The translations under genes and the position numbers were made by a program. 64,000 nucleotides of DNA, taken from Coprococcus sp. GTDB taxonomy: Bacteria; Bacillota; Clostridia; Lachnospirales; Lachnospiraceae. The stretch covers positions 114,302 to 178,301 of the forward strand of contig JAGBHU010000038.1 of NCBI GenBank assembly GCA_017935345.1. Direction: 5' to 3'. How positions within the stretch are numbered: the first letter of the stretch is position 1; each line of letters starts with the position of its first letter. Under the pieces are notes generated by a model. It was not told the origin of the DNA. It saw only the letters and a program-made list of their open reading frames with translations, and made no database searches. This document shows positions 1 to 13,100 of this stretch, in pieces.

Positions 1-103
1 AATTCTGTGACATTTCCTTCGGTGTGACAAATCGCTTACATTCAGGGCAGAAATTTATTTTATTTACCTTTGTATCGCATATAGGGCAAATTTTTGCTCC
101 CAT
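1..103 (-). CDS. zinc-ribbon protein, N-terminal part only
   Basis: The gene runs off the window start. The ATG at 103-101 follows a GGAGG-type site (112-116) by 8 bases. The visible 34 residues begin MGAKICPICDTK and contain two CxxC pairs (CPIC and CPEC) separated by 11 residues, the usual layout of a small zinc ribbon. Such ribbons often lead a longer membrane or regulatory protein in Firmicutes, but the rest lies outside the window, so no function can be given. It diverges from the gene starting at 305. Confidence 0.6.
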   Translation of the reverse strand, partial: MGAKICPICDTKVNKINFCPECKRFVTPKEMSQN

Positions 104-304
104 ATATGTACCTCCCTTATATTCTTCCTTATTTCAAATTCAGGCATCCGTCTATATAAAATTTCATATATCCCTGTTCCAACCGCAAATATCTGCCTGC
201 ACTCTATTAAACTTTAGCCTTATTTATTTCATAAGTCAACCAAAATCTTGACATTCTCATTTGTCAACGATATGATTAATTATTATTTTGCAAGGAGTAT
301 ACCA

Positions 305-1141
305 ATGCCGGGATTTATGCTGCACCTTGCCGAAGGGCAAATGATATTGAACAAATTAAACAGAATCAATGCATCCGATAAATCAAAACAATCCAAAGCA
401 GGCTACAGGCCAATACACACGGAGGCAGATTTTATACATGATTTCATGTGTGGCTGCATGTTACCGGATGCCATATCCGATAAAGAGCTTACACATTTCC
501 GTCCCTTATGGCAGAAGGAGCTTATAACGAAATACCCTGATATGGATTATATCATGGACACGTATGCCAATATAATATCTACTGCCTGTGACTTCGGAAT
601 ACTGGCACATCTTCACCTGGACAGCCTATATGTCTGCTCGTACTGGAAGCAGCATTTTATATTTGAAGATATCCACGGAACTGAAACTACTGTACACAAA
701 GACATTCACCATGTCCGTCTCCTGCGAGACAACAGCCACATTCCATATCATGAATTCTTTTCAACCAAGTATTTTTATGGTGATTATGACATTTTAAACC
801 CATATATATACAAGGCTGTACAGCCATATATCCCTGATGTATATGATATACCGCCTGAGCAGATTCATATAAAGGAGTGTAAAAATTATGATGCTGATTT
901 TCTGGCAGATTGCATGAAAGATTATGTTCTTTCTGATGCCAGTCCAAATCAACCATGCGAAATAAACAACAATACGACTGATTGCTATACCGTAAATAAA
1001 AATACCGTAAATAAATTTTCACAAAAACATGCCGATATCCCTCTAACCCGTATATTTCCATACAACAGTATATTAAAGTTCCTGGACAATACGGCAAACG
1101 AATATGTTAAACTGCTAAAGGAACACCATTTTCTAAAATGA
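305..1141 (+). CDS. putative zinc-dependent phospholipase C-like protein
   Basis: 278 residues. I start at 305 (MPGFMLHLAEG) because AAGGAG lies 9 bases upstream; the open frame extends further 5' without such a site. The N-terminus (a His in HLAEG), then DFMCGCMLPDAI and LAHLHLDSLY spread His and Asp residues in the way seen in the zinc-dependent phospholipase C-like family (Pfam Zn_dep_PLPC), which is how similar clostridial proteins tend to be labelled. There is no signal peptide, so a cytosolic place is likely. The family match is from memory of the motif pattern and the substrate is unknown. It converges with the giant gene at a shared terminator. Confidence 0.5.
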   Translation: MPGFMLHLAEGQMILNKLNRINASDKSKQSKAGYRPIHTEADFIHDFMCGCMLPDAISDKELTHFRPLWQKELITKYPDMDYIMDTYANIISTACDFGILAHLHLDSLYVCSYWKQHFIFEDIHGTETTVHKDIHHVRLLRDNSHIPYHEFFSTKYFYGDYDILNPYIYKAVQPYIPDVYDIPPEQIHIKECKNYDADFLADCMKDYVLSDASPNQPCEINNNTTDCYTVNKNTVNKFSQKHADIPLTRIFPYNSILKFLDNTANEYVKLLKEHHFLK

Positions 1142-1184
1142 CAAACGCCGAAGCCAATTCATCATTGGCCCCGGCGTTTTTTGT
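1141..1184. terminator. bidirectional intrinsic terminator
   Basis: Inverted repeat ACGCCG-AAG-CCAAT / ATTGG-CCC-CGGCGT with a 5-base loop, flanked by A-runs on the left and T-runs on the right. It sits between the convergent stops at 1141 and 1192, so it can end transcription from both sides. Confidence 0.8.
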
Positions 1185-1191
1185 CAGGTAA

Positions 1192-4100
1192 TTATTTTAC
1201 CTTAATTTTTTTAATTGTTGAATAAGAGCTGTATACTTTCTTGCCCTTATAGGTCTTATATGCTTTTACCTTGAAGTAATATGTCTTACCCGATTTCAGT
1301 TTTTTCTTGGTATATCTGACTTTCCTGCCACTCTTAACGGTAGCCACCCTCTTGTACTTTCCGTTCTTCTTTGTAGACATATAAATCTGATATCCATTTG
1401 CTCCCGATATCTTCTTCCATCTTATAACCGCTTGTTTAGACTTCGTCTTCAGCCTGATAATCGGTGTTGCAGGACGGGTCGTATTCTTAAAGGTTGCAAA
1501 CTTTCCTGTAAGCTTTGTCGTTCCTGACTTCTTGTAAGCACATACCCTGTATGTATATGTTGTTCCCGCCTTAAGTTTAGAGCTTACAAATTTAGTTGTT
1601 GCCGCATTTGTAATATCCTTAATCTTAACATACTTGCGCGTCTTCGTATTGTATCTGTAGATATAATAACCATCCGCACCGGATACCTTACTCCACTTAA
1701 ATGTAATACTGTTCGTTCCGCGTTTCACAAGCTTCAGTCCCTTTACAGCCGAAACGGATGTGGTGAAGCTTCCTACTGTATCTGCACTCCAGAGTGTCTT
1801 TCCGTATACCGTTCTATATGCATTGATCTTGAACTTATAGTCCGTTCCACCCTTAAGACCCGATACTGTAAATGATGTACCTGTCAGCGTCTTGACCACA
1901 ACATATTTCTTTGTGGCTGTATCGTATCTGTATACTCTGTAGCCGGTAGCACCTGTTACCTTACTCCATGCAAGCGTTATGGAGGTATCTGTTCTTGCGG
2001 TACTCTTAAAGCCTGTTACCTTTGCAGGAAGTGTACTTGTATTTACCTCTGACTTAACGCCTTCCAGTTTACTTCCATCAGGAAGCGTAATATATGCACT
2101 TACCGCAACCTTATATGAAGTTCCTGCCTTCAGTCCGTTTAATGTATATTCTGTAGCATTTACGGTGCCTGCCAGCTTATATGATTTACTTGCCGCATCG
2201 TACTGATATACATAATAGCCATCCGCACCTGCAAGTGCATTCCATGAAACCTTAACACTGCCTGTTGTTGATGAAGCATATACAAATGTAAGGCCTGCTA
2301 CCTTTGCAGGAACTATGGTAAATGTAGCCTCAAGTGTTCCTGTGTAATTGCCTTTACCGGTTACAACCACCGATGCTGTTCCTATGTTGATGTTGTTGCT
2401 GTACTCGGCAGTATAATCATCCGCACCCAGCTTATTTCCATTTACGGTAATCGTAAGCTTTGGCGTAACTTCGCTTCCTGTGTAGCTCTGGTCTGCAATA
2501 TCAGCAATCTTACCGGTTTCAATACTGCATGGAATAATTGCAAATTCCTTCGTTACAGAACCTGCATAGTTTCCTGTAAATGTAATCGTACATTCAGCAG
2601 GATTTGCAGCGGTTGTGACATTGATATTATTTGCGTAGCTGATCTTATAATCTGTTCCAAGAACAAGCTCTTTCGCACCCTGCATTACCTGAACACCCGT
2701 AAGCGTTATCGCCTTGCCTGTATAGGTCTTTTCCTGTGGAATACCCGATACAACTGCTGTAGCCTCAATATTAAGCGGGCTGATTACAAATGTCTTCTTT
2801 GCGATTCCGGTATAATTTCCTGCACCTGTTATAATCACTTCAGCATTTTCAGTGGCATCAACATTATGATTGTAGCTTACGGTATAATCTACATTCTCTG
2901 TAAGCGTCTTTCCATCAAGCTGTACTGATATATTGTCAAATGTTATTTCATTGCCACTATATACCGCTCCGCTTGTTCCGCTTATAACAGCCTGAGCAAT
3001 GCTCTTCTTTGTAATCTCAAATGTCTTTGTTACACTTCCTGTATAGTTTCCTGTACCTGTTATGATAACCTTTGCGGAATTGGAAACATTTACATTATTC
3101 TCATAAGCTACTGTATAATCTGTTCCCTTAACAAGTGTTACATTACCGTTTTGAACCGTTACATCAGGTGTAACAGCTTCGCCCGTATATTCTGCTCCTA
3201 CGATATCTGATACCGTACAATCTGCTACATCCTTTGCTGTTATGGCAAAGCTTCTTGTCAAAGTTCCTGTATAGTTGCCACAGCCTGTTATCGTTACGAC
3301 AGCGGCACTCGTTACATCCACATTATTTTCAGCGCTTATTGTATAATCTACGCCCTTTGTAAGAGTCTTACCATTCAATGTAACCGTTACATCAGGAATG
3401 ACAGCCAAACCTGTATATGCTGCATCTGCCACATCAACCTGTGCTCCGGCAATGGATGCCGCCGTAATTTCAAAAGTAGCGCTTATCGTTCCGGCAAATC
3501 CCTTACCGTCTTTCGCCTTAATCGTTACCGTTGCTGTTCCGACTTTGACATTGGACTTGTAGGATATATCAAATGCACTCATATCGTTCACGGAAATCAG
3601 CTTGCCTTCTCTGCTTACCTGAAGTCCTGTTACAGCCGGCTTTATTTCAGCGCCCGTGTATAAAACGGTCTCTGATGCCAGACTTGCTGTACCATTCGTT
3701 ATATCTATCGGTAATATCTTAAATGTACCGTTTATCGTTCCGCTGTTTGCTCCAATCGCATTGATTGTTACCGTAGCCGTTCCGACCTCTTTATTATTTG
3801 CATAGCTTACTGTGTAATCCTCATCCTTCTCAAGCGTTCTGCCATTATATGTTACCTCTACATCAGGCTCCAGTGCGGCACCGAGATTATAATACTGGTC
3901 TGCAATTGCTGAAATCTTTGCATTCGATATATCAACAATCTCTTTTGCTATTGTAAACTCTTTTGATGCGGTACCTGTGTAATTACCCTTACCTGTTATG
4001 ATAACCTTAGCCTTTGAACTGTCTGTTGTAATCGCTACATTGTTTTCATAGCTGAGTGTATAATCTGTACCCTCTGTAAGCAATGCTTTACCATTCTTTA

Positions 4101-7100
4101 TGGTTACCTTCGGCGTTACTGCCTTGCCTGTATATACCTGACCTGCAATATCTCCTATCGTACATGTACCGATATCCTTTGGTGTGATATCAAATGCGCA
4201 TCTGATTTCTCCTCCAAAGTTACCTTTGCCTTTGATTACCGCATATGCCTTGCTGCTGTCCGTTGTCACATTTATATTGTTTTCATAAGATACGATATAA
4301 TCAACATTCTTTGTAAGCTTATTGCCGCCGTATACGACAACAATATCATCAAATGTAATCTCCGAACCTGTATATACGGCACTCTTACCTACACCTGTAA
4401 CAGCGCCTCCGGCTATGCTTGTTTCGCATATTTCAAATGTTACCGTTGCGGTTCCCGCATAATTTCCTTTACCTGTTATGACAGCCTTTGCTTCCGTTGT
4501 TATTGAAGTGTTATTGCTGTAGGTAATATCGTAATCCCTGCCTGCTACAAGTGTCATGCTTCCGTCCTTTATGGTTACGGACGGTGTAATCGCATTACCT
4601 GTATATTCCTGTGCCTCGATATCGCTAATGGAAAGCTTTGATATATCCTTTGCCGTGATATCAAAGTTTACGGTAAGTCTGCCTGTGAAGTTATTGATAC
4701 CTCTTATGGTTGCTACCGCCTTACTGTCATCCGTCGTGACATTGATGTTGTTGCTGTAGCTTACGGTATAATCTTCATTCTCCTTCAGAACATAACCGCC
4801 TGCCTCAAGCTGAATGCCCGGCTTTATTGCCATACCTGTATACGCCTGAGCAGGAATTTGAACCGGTATTCCTTCAATACTCTTAGCAGTAATTTCAAAT
4901 GTACCTGAAATGCTGCCCGTATAATTGCCCTTACCTGTTATGACAACGGTTGCATTGGCAGTAACATCCGTGTTGTTCTGACATGATATCGTGTAATCTT
5001 TATCTGCCACAAGCTGTTTTCCGTCAAGTGTTACCGTTACCTTCGGTACAATCGGCTGTCCCGTATATTCAGCAGGCATCGCAGTCATGTTTGCCGAAGC
5101 AATGCTCTTTCCTGTTATTTCAAATTCAGCAGTTACCGTTCCGCTGTAATTTGAATCAGCCTTTGCCGTAATCTGAACCTTCGCTGAGCCAACATTTGTA
5201 TTATCACTATAAGTGATATCAAATGCACTCATATCGGATATCATGTTGCTTCCTATTGTAAGTTTTGTTACAGAAGGTGTGATTGCACTTCCTGTATATA
5301 CCACAGCGGTTTCCTTCAGTGTTGCTGCTGCGGCACTGATGTCTGCCTTTGTAATCTTAAATGTTACTTCTGTACTGTTATTGTAGTTTCCTACACCTGT
5401 TATCTTAACTGTTGCTGTTCCGGCATTCACATTATTGGTATATTCCAGCTTGTAATCAACGTTCTGAACAAGTGTCTTTCCTGCATATGTAACCACAACC
5501 TCAGGTCTTAGCTCTTTGCCAAAGTTATATGTCTGGTCCGCAATCTTAGCGATTGAAGCCTTACTGATATCTGTAAGAACTTTTGCAATTACAAATTCCT
5601 TGGTAATTGTACCTGTGTAATAGCCCTTACCTGTTATGACAGCCTTTGCCTTTGCGGTCTGCGTTGTTTCATTGATATTATTCTCGTAAGAAACCTCGTA
5701 ATCCGTACCTGCATGAAGCACTACCGAGCCATTTCTGACTGTTACTGCAGGTGTTATGGCTTCTCCTGTCCACAACTGGCCTTCTATCTCATCTGCCGTA
5801 CACTCTGACAAATCTTTTCTTGCTATCTGGAAATAGCAGATAACATTACCTGTATAGTTGCCCTTACCTGTTACGGTAAAGTAAGTTTCTCCATCCTCGG
5901 CAGGATATGTATTGCCTGTATAACTTACCTGATAATCCTCAGCATCAAGTACATTTCCGTTTACTGATACCGTAATATCAGCAAAGGTTATTTCGGCACC
6001 TGTATATGTCACAAGCTGACTGTAACCACTCACAACTGCCTGATTGATGCTTGCAGGGAGTATCTCAAACTCTGCCGTTAAGCTTCCTGCGTAATTGCCC
6101 TTACCTGTTATGACTGCCGCAGCCTTGCTGTCAGATGTTGTAGCATTTACATTATTTGTATATGTAATATCATAATCTGTGCCTGCCGTAAGTACCGCAC
6201 CTGAAGCATCATGTACTGTAACAGCCGGTGTTATTGCCGTACCTGTATATGTTTCTGCGGCAATTGGTGATACCTCTGCATCCGCCATACTCTTTGCCGT
6301 AATCTTAAATGCCTCTGATACCGTATCTTTATAATTGCCCTTACCGGTTACAACAACTACGGCATTACCGACATTGATATTATCCGAGTAAGACACCGTA
6401 TAATCCGTACCATTTACAAGCTGTTTATCTCCTAATGTAACAGTAACCTCAGGGGTTACAGCTTTACCTGTATATGCCTGATCTTCTACTGCTATAACAG
6501 CATCTGCAATACTCTTTTCCGTAATCTTGAAGTTCTCGCTAATGCTGCCGGTATAATTTCCCTTACCAATTACCGTAAGCTTTGCCGTACCGACATTTAC
6601 ATTGTTCTCATAAAGCGTATCGTAATCCGTACCCTCTGTAAGAACGACTCCATTTACCGTTACGGTAGCCGGTGGTGTAAGCTTTGCACCTGTGTACTCG
6701 GCATCTGCTACTGTTATACCTGCTGTAGAAACAGACATTGCGATAATTTCAAATGAAGCTTTCAGTGTTCCCGTAAAGTTTGTTCCCGCTTTTGCCGTAA
6801 CGATAATTTCCGCATCACTGCCTACATTCTTGTTGTTACTGTATGAAATATCAAAGCCTGATAAATCAGTAATGGTTTCTTTGCCCGGAATGACAATTCC
6901 TGATATCTCCGGTGTAATATTTTTTCCTGTATAGGTATATACATCTGCATCAAGAACAATCATGCCTTCTTCTACAGAATATGGAAGTATCTCAAAGCGC
7001 TCTGTCCTTGTTCCGCTATAGAAGCCTGTTCCTGTTATGGTAATTTCCGCAGTTCCTGCATTCACATTGTTTTCGTATGAAACTGTATAATCCGTTCCGA

Positions 7101-10100
7101 GGATCAGTGTTTCATTGCCATATGTAATGGCAGGTACCGGTGTAATCTCCTCACCAAAGTTATATGTCTGATCAGCCACAGGTGAAACATCCGCTTTATT
7201 GATATCAACGATATCCTTTGATATCGTAAAGTATACCGTAACAGAGCCTGCATAATTACCCTTACCTGTGATAATAACCTCTGCGGCTGTTGTCACATCA
7301 GTATTATTTGCATATGCCAGTTCATAATCTGTTCCGAGAGTAAGAACCAACTGTCCGTTCTTAACCGTAGGTTCCGGTTTAATCTGGCTTCCCGTATGCT
7401 TCTGACCCGGAATCTGACCGATCTGGCAATCAGCGATATCCTTTGTCGTAATTTCAAATGTTTTCTCAATGACGCCCTGATAATTACCTGCACCCGTGAT
7501 CGTAACCGTTGCCGTTCCAACCTCTTTGTTATTTGTATATGACAGAACATAATCGGAATTCTCGTTAAGCTGTATATCACCGAGAATCACTGTCAGTCCT
7601 GAAACCTCAATTTCGTTTCCTGTATACTGTGTCTTTTCCGGTATTCCTGATACAATTGCCGCCGTTATATCTGCTGCCGTAATATCAAATATCTTTGTTA
7701 CCGAACCGGTGTAATTGCCCTTACCTGTTATGACAGCCTTTGCCTTTCTGGCTGTAGTAGTAACACCTACATTATCGGAATATACTACCGTATAATCCTT
7801 TGAAAGGACAAGTGTTTCGCCTTCTGAAGTAACGGTTACGACAGGCGTCTGTGCCTTGCCTGTATAAATAACAGACGCAATATCTGCTATCTCACAATCG
7901 GTTATATCCTTTGCCGTTATTTCAAAGCTTCCTGTTACCGTTCCCGTATAATTTCCTATACCGGAAATCTCTATAAGAGCGGTACCCTTGTCGATATTGT
8001 TTGTAATAGCAACCGTATAATCCTTATTTTCTATAAGCTTTCTGCTTCCGTTCATTACGGTGATCTCAGGTATGATTGCTTTTCCTGTATAAACCTGAGC
8101 TTCAGCAGAAACGATTGAAGTTCCGATATTTCTTGCCGTTATTTTAAAGCTTCCTGTTACCGTTCCTGTATAGTTTCCTGCACCTGTGATTGTTACATTC
8201 GCGGTTCCGACATTCGTGTTATCACTATATGTAACCGTATAATCTACACCCTGTATGAGCGTTGCACCATTTAATTGAACCGTAACCACAGGCGTAAGTG
8301 CATTTCCTGTATAGGTCTGGTCTGCTACTGCAATCTCCGCGGCTGCAAGCTCTACAGCCGAAATCGTAAATTCTGCTGTAAGACTGCCTGTATAATTCGT
8401 GCCACTCTTTGCTGTTACTGTAACAATACCTGTACCTGCCGTCGTATTATTACTATAGCTTACGGTAAATCCATCACTGACAGCTACGGAATGTGTACCG
8501 TCAGCATCCGTTATAATGTTCTGTACTGTCGGTTTTACAGCCTGACCCGTATATACAAAGGTGTCTGCTTCCAGCTCCAGTCTGCCGTCCGATATATCTA
8601 CCGGTGTAATCGTAAATGCCTTCGATACAGTACCCTTATACTCTCTCTTACCTGTTATGGTAACAGCCGCATTTCCTGCTGAAATATTATTTGCATAGCT
8701 TACCGTATAATCCTTACCTGCTGTAAGCACATTTTCCCCAAGCATAACCTTGATTTCAGGCTCAACAGCCACTCCGTAATTATACCGGTATGTATCACCT
8801 GATATAAGCTGTATCTCTGCACCGCTGATATCAATAACCTTATAGGAAATCGTAAACTCACGTGTCGCTTCACCTTCATAATTGCCTTTACCTGTGATAG
8901 CCGCTACGGCAGGATTGCCTTCTTCGGTTACTTCTATATTATTGCTGTAGCTTACTTCATAATCTTTGCCCTTAACCAGTATATAAGAGCCGTCCTTGAT
9001 TACGATTTCAGGTGTAAGTGCCGAACCGGTGTAAAGCTGACCTTCTATATTGCCGACACTACAATCCAAAAGTGACTTAGGAGTAATAACAAATGTATAG
9101 TTTAATGTGCCTGTAAAGCTTCCTGCTCCCTTAATTGTAAGTGTAGCAGGATTTCCTTCCGTACTTACATTTGTATTATTTCCATATGTTACTGTATAGT
9201 CAGTTCCATTGATCAATGTGTATTGTCCGTATACAAGCTTCAATGCTGCAAATCTTATGCCTGCTCCGGTATATACCGCACTATCCTCTACTCCTGTTAC
9301 CGTAACATCGTCTAAACTTACGCCAAGAATATTAAATTCCTGAGTGATTGTTCCTGTATAGTTACCCTTACCTGTTACCGTAACCACAGCCTTGCTGTCA
9401 TCTGACGTAACATTTACGTTATTACTGTATGAAACCGTATAATCGGTATCTTTTACAAATGTTTCCGTATCGTTTCCTACAACAATGTCAAATGTTATCT
9501 GGCTTCCTGTATAAGTCACATCACTTACACCTGATATCTTGTAGTCTGCTATACTCTTCTTTGCAATTGTGAATACAGCCGTTTTTGAACCCGAATAATT
9601 ACCTGTACCTGTGATTCTGATGACCGCTTCACCTGCATTGGTATTATTCTCGTATTCTGCAACGTAATCTACGTCTGTTGCCAAAGTCTTATTTCCAATC
9701 ACTACTTTATATGTCGGAATCTTTGCAGTTCCGTCATATATATATGTGCCTTCTACATTTATCTCTGCATTTGCAAGGCTTTCCGCAGTAATGGCAAATT
9801 CCTTTGTAATACTTCCGGTAAAGTCTCCCTTGCCTTCTATTACAATATAAGGTTTGTTTGTTTCTGATGATATATCCTTATTGTTATAGCATGTAACCGT
9901 ATAATCATCTGCTGTCAGATTATATCCGTTTAATACAATACTGTACTCCGGTGTTATGGCACTTCCCGTATAAGCAGCATCTTCTACTACAACAACCGCA
10001 TCTGATATATCTTTCTTGGTTATCTCAAATTCTGCCGTCACATTACCGTCATAATTACTGTCAGCTCCTGCCGATACTGTGACAGTTCCCTTACCTGAAT

Positions 10101-13100
10101 GGATATTTTCTCCATATGTAATCGTAAGTCCTGACACCAGCTTAACATTTTCAATTACAGTTCCATCCTTACATGTAATATTGGTTATAGCAGGAGTAAT
10201 CTGCTTTCCTGTATACTCATAGCTTTCACCTGCAATATGAAGGGCTCCTGCCTGGATGCTTAATTTACCTATTGTAAATTCTTTCTCAATATTGCCCTTA
10301 TAGTTGCCCTTACCTGTTATGGTAACTGTCGCTGTTCCTGCATTTGTATTATTTTTATAAGCTACGGTATAATCCTTGCCTTCTGCAAGTGCAGCGCCGT
10401 CATCTGAAACGGTGAGTTCATATGTAATCGGCTGTCCCTGATAAGTAGCATCCTGTACGCCTTCTACCTGGCAGTTTTCTATACTCTTTGCCAGAATTCT
10501 GAAGCTTCCCGTCTTTGTTCCAAAGTAGTCATTAATACCTGTAATCTCAAAGCTTGCAGTTCCTGCTTCTACATTCGCAGTTTCATCATAGGAAACTGTA
10601 TAATCCACACCTTCTGTAAGCGTAGCATCACCTAATACAACCTTGATTGTTGTGTGAAGCGACGAACCTGTGTATGTAACATCATCTGCCGTAACTGTTG
10701 CAGACACAATACTTATAGGGGTAATTGTAAAGCCTGCTGTTTTTGTTCCCTTATAATTGCCCTTTCCTGTTACAGTGACTGAAGCCTCACCGACTTCCGT
10801 ATTATTTTCATAGGTAACATCATAATCTGTTCCTTTTTCAAGGGTAACTCCGTCTACCGTTACGGTAACATCAGGAGTAACGGCACTTCCCGTAAACTCA
10901 TATGCACTCTTATCAAGTGTAAGCTCTCCGCTTTCTATGGATGCAGCTTCTATGACAATATCTGTTTGAAAGCTGCCTGTATAATTTGTATTGTCCTTGG
11001 CGGATACGGTTACTGTTCCGTTTCCTGCCTTGTCGCAATCTTGAAGCGTTATCTCAAAGCTATCCATGTCAGTTATCTCACGAATAACATCATCGACCTC
11101 TAAGCAAAAGCCTGTAATATTGACATGAATTCCGGCAGGAGAATATGTATCCTTCAATGCACCTTCAATATATGCGCTGCTTATATCTACAGGGGTAATT
11201 GTAAAGCTTGCTGTCTTCGTTCCCTTATAATCATGAATACCCTTGATCGTTACCGTAGCAGTTCCTGCATTAATATTATTTGTATAAGTAAGCTCATAAT
11301 CAACACCCTCTGTCAAAGCTTCATCTGAATATGTAACATTTACATCCGGTGTAAGCGCATTGCCAAAGCTGTACTTCTGACTGCTTATAGGCTGAATTAC
11401 TGCATTTGCAATATCTATCAAATCTTTTTCAATTTCAAAATTCGCATTCATACTGCCTACATAATTACCTATACCTGTAACGACTACCGAAGCCTTTGAA
11501 TCTTCTGTTGTTGCTTCAATATTGTTGAAATACTCAACCGTATAATCCGTATCCTGAACCAACGTCTTATTGCCATCTGTTACAACGACCTCCGGACATA
11601 CAGGAAGCTTGGTATACTTCTGTACATCTATCGGAGCTATCTTACATTCCGATATATTTCTTCTTGTAATCGTAAATCCGGCATTTACAACGCCCGTATA
11701 ATTGCCTTTACCGGTAACAACAATCTCTGCCTTGCTGTCATCCGTGGATACTTCCGTATTATTCTTATACGAAACCGTATAATCCTTGTTTTCTATAAGA
11801 GTGGCTATGCCAAGTGTTACAACAAGGTCAAATGTAACCGCTTCTCCGGTATATTGTACTTTTGTACCAACCCCTGAAACTACGGCGTCCGATATATCGG
11901 CAGGAACAATCATAAATGTTATGACTCTTTCTCCGCTATATACGCCTTTACCTGTAACCGTAATTGTTGCCATACCTGCATTCACATTATTGGTATATTC
12001 TACCGTGTAATCCGTATCCTCTACAAGCGGCTCGTTATCATATGTAATAACGATTTCAGGTCTTATCTCTGCTCCAAAGTTATAAATCTGGTCTTCCACT
12101 GCGGATATTGCTACACCTTCGTCATTCAAGTCATAGAGTGTCTTTGAAATAACAAATGTTCTGCTGTCAGTTCCTGTATAATTGCCAATACCTGTAATGA
12201 TTACGGTTGCAATACCCTCTTCAACATTATCCTGATAGGAAAGTGTATAATCCTTTCCCTGCACAAGCGGCGTGCTGTCTTCACCTGCACTTCTGACAAC
12301 CACCTCAGGTTCAACCGCCTGACCTGTATAGACCTGATTATCAATCGGGTCGATATAGCATTTTGTTATACTCTTCTTAACAATCATATACGTCTGGGTA
12401 TATGAACCTTCAAATGAGCCGATTCCTGTTACGGTAGCAGATGCCTTGCTTGTACTTGTACTTAATTTTACATTATTCTCATAGATAAGTTCATAATGCA
12501 AGCCTTCGGTCAGCGTTTGACCGTCAAATATTACTTCAATGGAAGGTGTTACTTCAAATCCTGTATAGTCATAGTCACCTGACACAGGTGTTATTTTCAC
12601 ACTTGCACCTGTTATCGATATTTTATTAATCGTAAAATAAAGCTCACGTGTTCCTGTATAATTACCCTTACCGGTTATCGTAACAGTAGCTTCTCCTGCC
12701 TCTATGTTATCGGTAATCTCCTTTGTATAGTCGGTATTAAGCACCATGGTTGTATCCCCATTTTTTGCCGTAATAGCCGGACTAATCTCATTGCCTGTAT
12801 AATTAAACGATGTTCTGGCAAGTGTTATATTACAGTTTGCAACATCCCTTTTTGTAATTTTAAAAGAAATATATTTTTCACCTGAGAATGTTCCGATTCC
12901 CTGAATGTGTATGGTTGCCGTACCGACTTCTGTGTTATTTTTATACTCAACCACCTCATAATCGGTTCCCTCAACCAGTTTATATCCGTCAAGCGTCATA
13001 TTCAGTTCAGGGGTTATTGCACTTCCCGTATACTCATAGTCCGGAAGCTCTTCCAAAACAACATCTCCCAAAGCCCCCTGCGGTCCCTGTATTGTGTATT

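Noticed and set aside
1192..1300. Sortase signal at the end of the giant protein
   Set aside because: The last 40 residues are Lys-rich (ending KKIKVK) with no LPxTG-like motif or hydrophobic helix.
7293..7580. Open frames antisense or out of frame within the giant repeat gene (also 8275-8682, 12888-13193, 13999-14490)
   Set aside because: They follow the repeat periodicity, lack ribosome-binding sites and resemble no protein; the minus-strand giant frame is continuous with a signal peptide.
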